64,000 nt of DNA from assembly GCA_036496285.1 (NCBI GenBank), contig DASXLI010000030.1, positions 77,546 through 141,545 of the forward strand. The letters run 5' to 3'. The first letter of the stretch is position 1. Every line of letters starts with the position of its first letter. This stretch comes from DP-19 sp036496285. Lineage in GTDB: Bacteria > Desulfobacterota > Binatia > UTPRO1. A program made the translations under genes and the position numbers. The notes under the pieces are model-generated. The model was not told where the DNA came from, did no database searches, and was given only the letters and a program-made list of their open reading frames with translations. Shown here in pieces: positions 63,139-64,000 of this stretch.

Positions 63139-64000
63139 TGGCGCGCGTCGATCTCGAGCACGTCGAGAAGGTCTACCCGAACGGCACCCGTGCGGTCGCC
63201 GACTGCACGCTGCACGTCGACGACGGCGAACTGCTGGTGCTGGTCGGCCCCTCGGGGTGCGGCAAGTCGACGGTGCTGCGCATGGTCGCGGGGCTCGAGG
63301 ACGTGAGCGCCGGCACGCTCCGCATCGGGGGCGAGGTGGTGAACGACGTGTCCCCGCAGGGGCGGAACGTCGCGATGGTCTTTCAGGACTACTCGCTCTA
63401 CCCGCAGATGACGGTGCGGCGGAACATCGAGTTCCCGCTGCGCATGCGCGGGCTGCGCGGGGCGGATCTGCAGAAGCAGGTCGAGCGCGTGGCGGGACTC
63501 CTCGACCTCGGCGCGCTCCTCGACCGCTACCCGCGCCAGCTCTCGGGCGGCCAGCGCCAGCGCGTTGCGATGGGGCGCGCCCTGGTGCGCGAGCCGGCGG
63601 TGTCGCTGCTGGACGAGCCGCTCTCCAACCTCGACGCCAAGCTGCGCGTGCAGGTGCGGGCGGAGATCGCCGAGCTGCAGGAGCGCATCAAGACCACCAT
63701 GCTCTACGTCACCCACGACCAGACCGAGGCCATGACCCTCGGCCAGCGGGTCGCGGTGATGGATCGCGGCCGCCTCCAGCAGGTGGCGCCGCCGCGCGAG
63801 CTCTACGACGCCCCGGTGAACGCCTTCGTCGCGGGCTTCATGGGCACGCCGCCGATGAACCTGCTGCCGGCGGGCGTGCGCGCCGCCGACGGCGGGACGG
63901 CGGTCGAGCTCGGCACGCAGCGCGTACGGCTCGCGGCGACGGCGCTGCCGCGCGCCGTCGCCGGCGGGTCGGTGACGCTCGGCATCCGTCCGGAGCATCT
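63138..64000 (+). CDS. Sugar ABC transporter ATP-binding protein (UgpC/MsmK-type), cut at window edge
   Basis: 287 codons visible; it continues past 64000. Walker A GPSGCGKST (37-45), Q-loop MVFQDYSLYPQMTVRRNI, signature LSGGQRQRVAMGRALVREP, Walker B LLDEPLSNLDAKLR, switch His in YVTHDQTEAMTLG, then the start of a C-terminal OB-fold (GFMGTPPMNLLPAG, TLGIRPEH). This length and ending match UgpC/MsmK/MalK-type ATPases for carbohydrate importers. ATG 63138 overlaps the preceding stop (TGATG). Permease and binding-protein genes should follow outside the window. Confidence 0.95.
   Translation, partial: MARVDLEHVEKVYPNGTRAVADCTLHVDDGELLVLVGPSGCGKSTVLRMVAGLEDVSAGTLRIGGEVVNDVSPQGRNVAMVFQDYSLYPQMTVRRNIEFPLRMRGLRGADLQKQVERVAGLLDLGALLDRYPRQLSGGQRQRVAMGRALVREPAVSLLDEPLSNLDAKLRVQVRAEIAELQERIKTTMLYVTHDQTEAMTLGQRVAVMDRGRLQQVAPPRELYDAPVNAFVAGFMGTPPMNLLPAGVRAADGGTAVELGTQRVRLAATALPRAVAGGSVTLGIRPEH

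Overview
The window is a very GC-rich bacterial chromosome segment. It is densely packed, and neighbouring genes repeatedly overlap by ATGA, GTGA or TGATG. Secreted lipoproteins, cytochromes c, L,D-transpeptidases, TreY/TreZ, an F420-type luciferase-like enzyme, and large secreted Cys-rich proteins with Thr/Pro linkers suggest a free-living Gram-negative soil or water bacterium. The secreted Cys-rich and Thr/Pro-linker proteins resemble those of uncultured delta-proteobacterial relatives such as Candidatus Binatota. That placement is an inference from protein style, not from a marker gene. I saw no rRNA, tRNA, CRISPR array, transposase or phage gene.

Layout. 0-4.6 kb (minus strand): flavodoxin-like reductase, zinc-ribbon methyltransferase and Tat-exported F420/FMN luciferase-like enzyme, then a CHAD protein coupled to a membrane protein cut by the window edge. 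4.65-9.25 kb: small stress-type genes, a short-chain dehydrogenase, a sulfatase coupled to a DUF6335 protein with a histone-like tail, and a cytochrome c. 9.2-16.5 kb (minus): a compact block of BON protein, glycine-zipper stress protein, secreted phospholipase C, Pro-rich small ORF, TreZ and TreY. 16.8-24.9 kb (plus): a cytosolic hybrid histidine kinase of 2019 residues with a poly-HAMP array, then a second hybrid kinase. 25-30.8 kb (minus): CheR-PAS, PAS/GAF hybrid kinase and CheB, with no receptor, CheA or CheW in view.

31-35.2 kb: nucleotidyltransferase and metallophosphoesterase, a small charged protein, SRPBCC and DUF748 proteins. 35.4-39.4 kb (plus): a GT-C-like membrane protein, cytochrome c and two L,D-transpeptidases. 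39.4-43.2 kb: UBP zinc finger, phosphatidylserine synthase, methyltransferase and two secreted Cys-rich proteins, ending in a 21-bp terminator hairpin. 43.3-46.8 kb: peroxiredoxin, thioredoxin and a halogenase-like flavoprotein (minus), then an MFS transporter (plus). 47-50.4 kb: a secreted beta-helix protein of about 1145 residues. 50.4-57.4 kb: CMD-family protein, broken P-loop kinase, membrane glycosyltransferase, DoxX protein, mutase-like flavoprotein, GT2 and a secreted Asp/Gly repeat protein. 57.5-64 kb: glycogen debranching enzyme, enoyl-CoA hydratase, GH1, glucoamylase-like lipoprotein and a sugar-type ABC ATPase cut by the window edge.

Working together. The most coherent system is at 9.2-24.9 kb. 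The poly-HAMP kinase resembles fungal group III osmosensors and is divergently transcribed from an operon that makes trehalose and envelope-stress proteins. The two share a 292-bp control region with a 10-bp inverted repeat. I infer a bacterial osmotic or desiccation sensing-and-response unit. The glycogen/GH cluster at the right end may recycle the same alpha-glucans.
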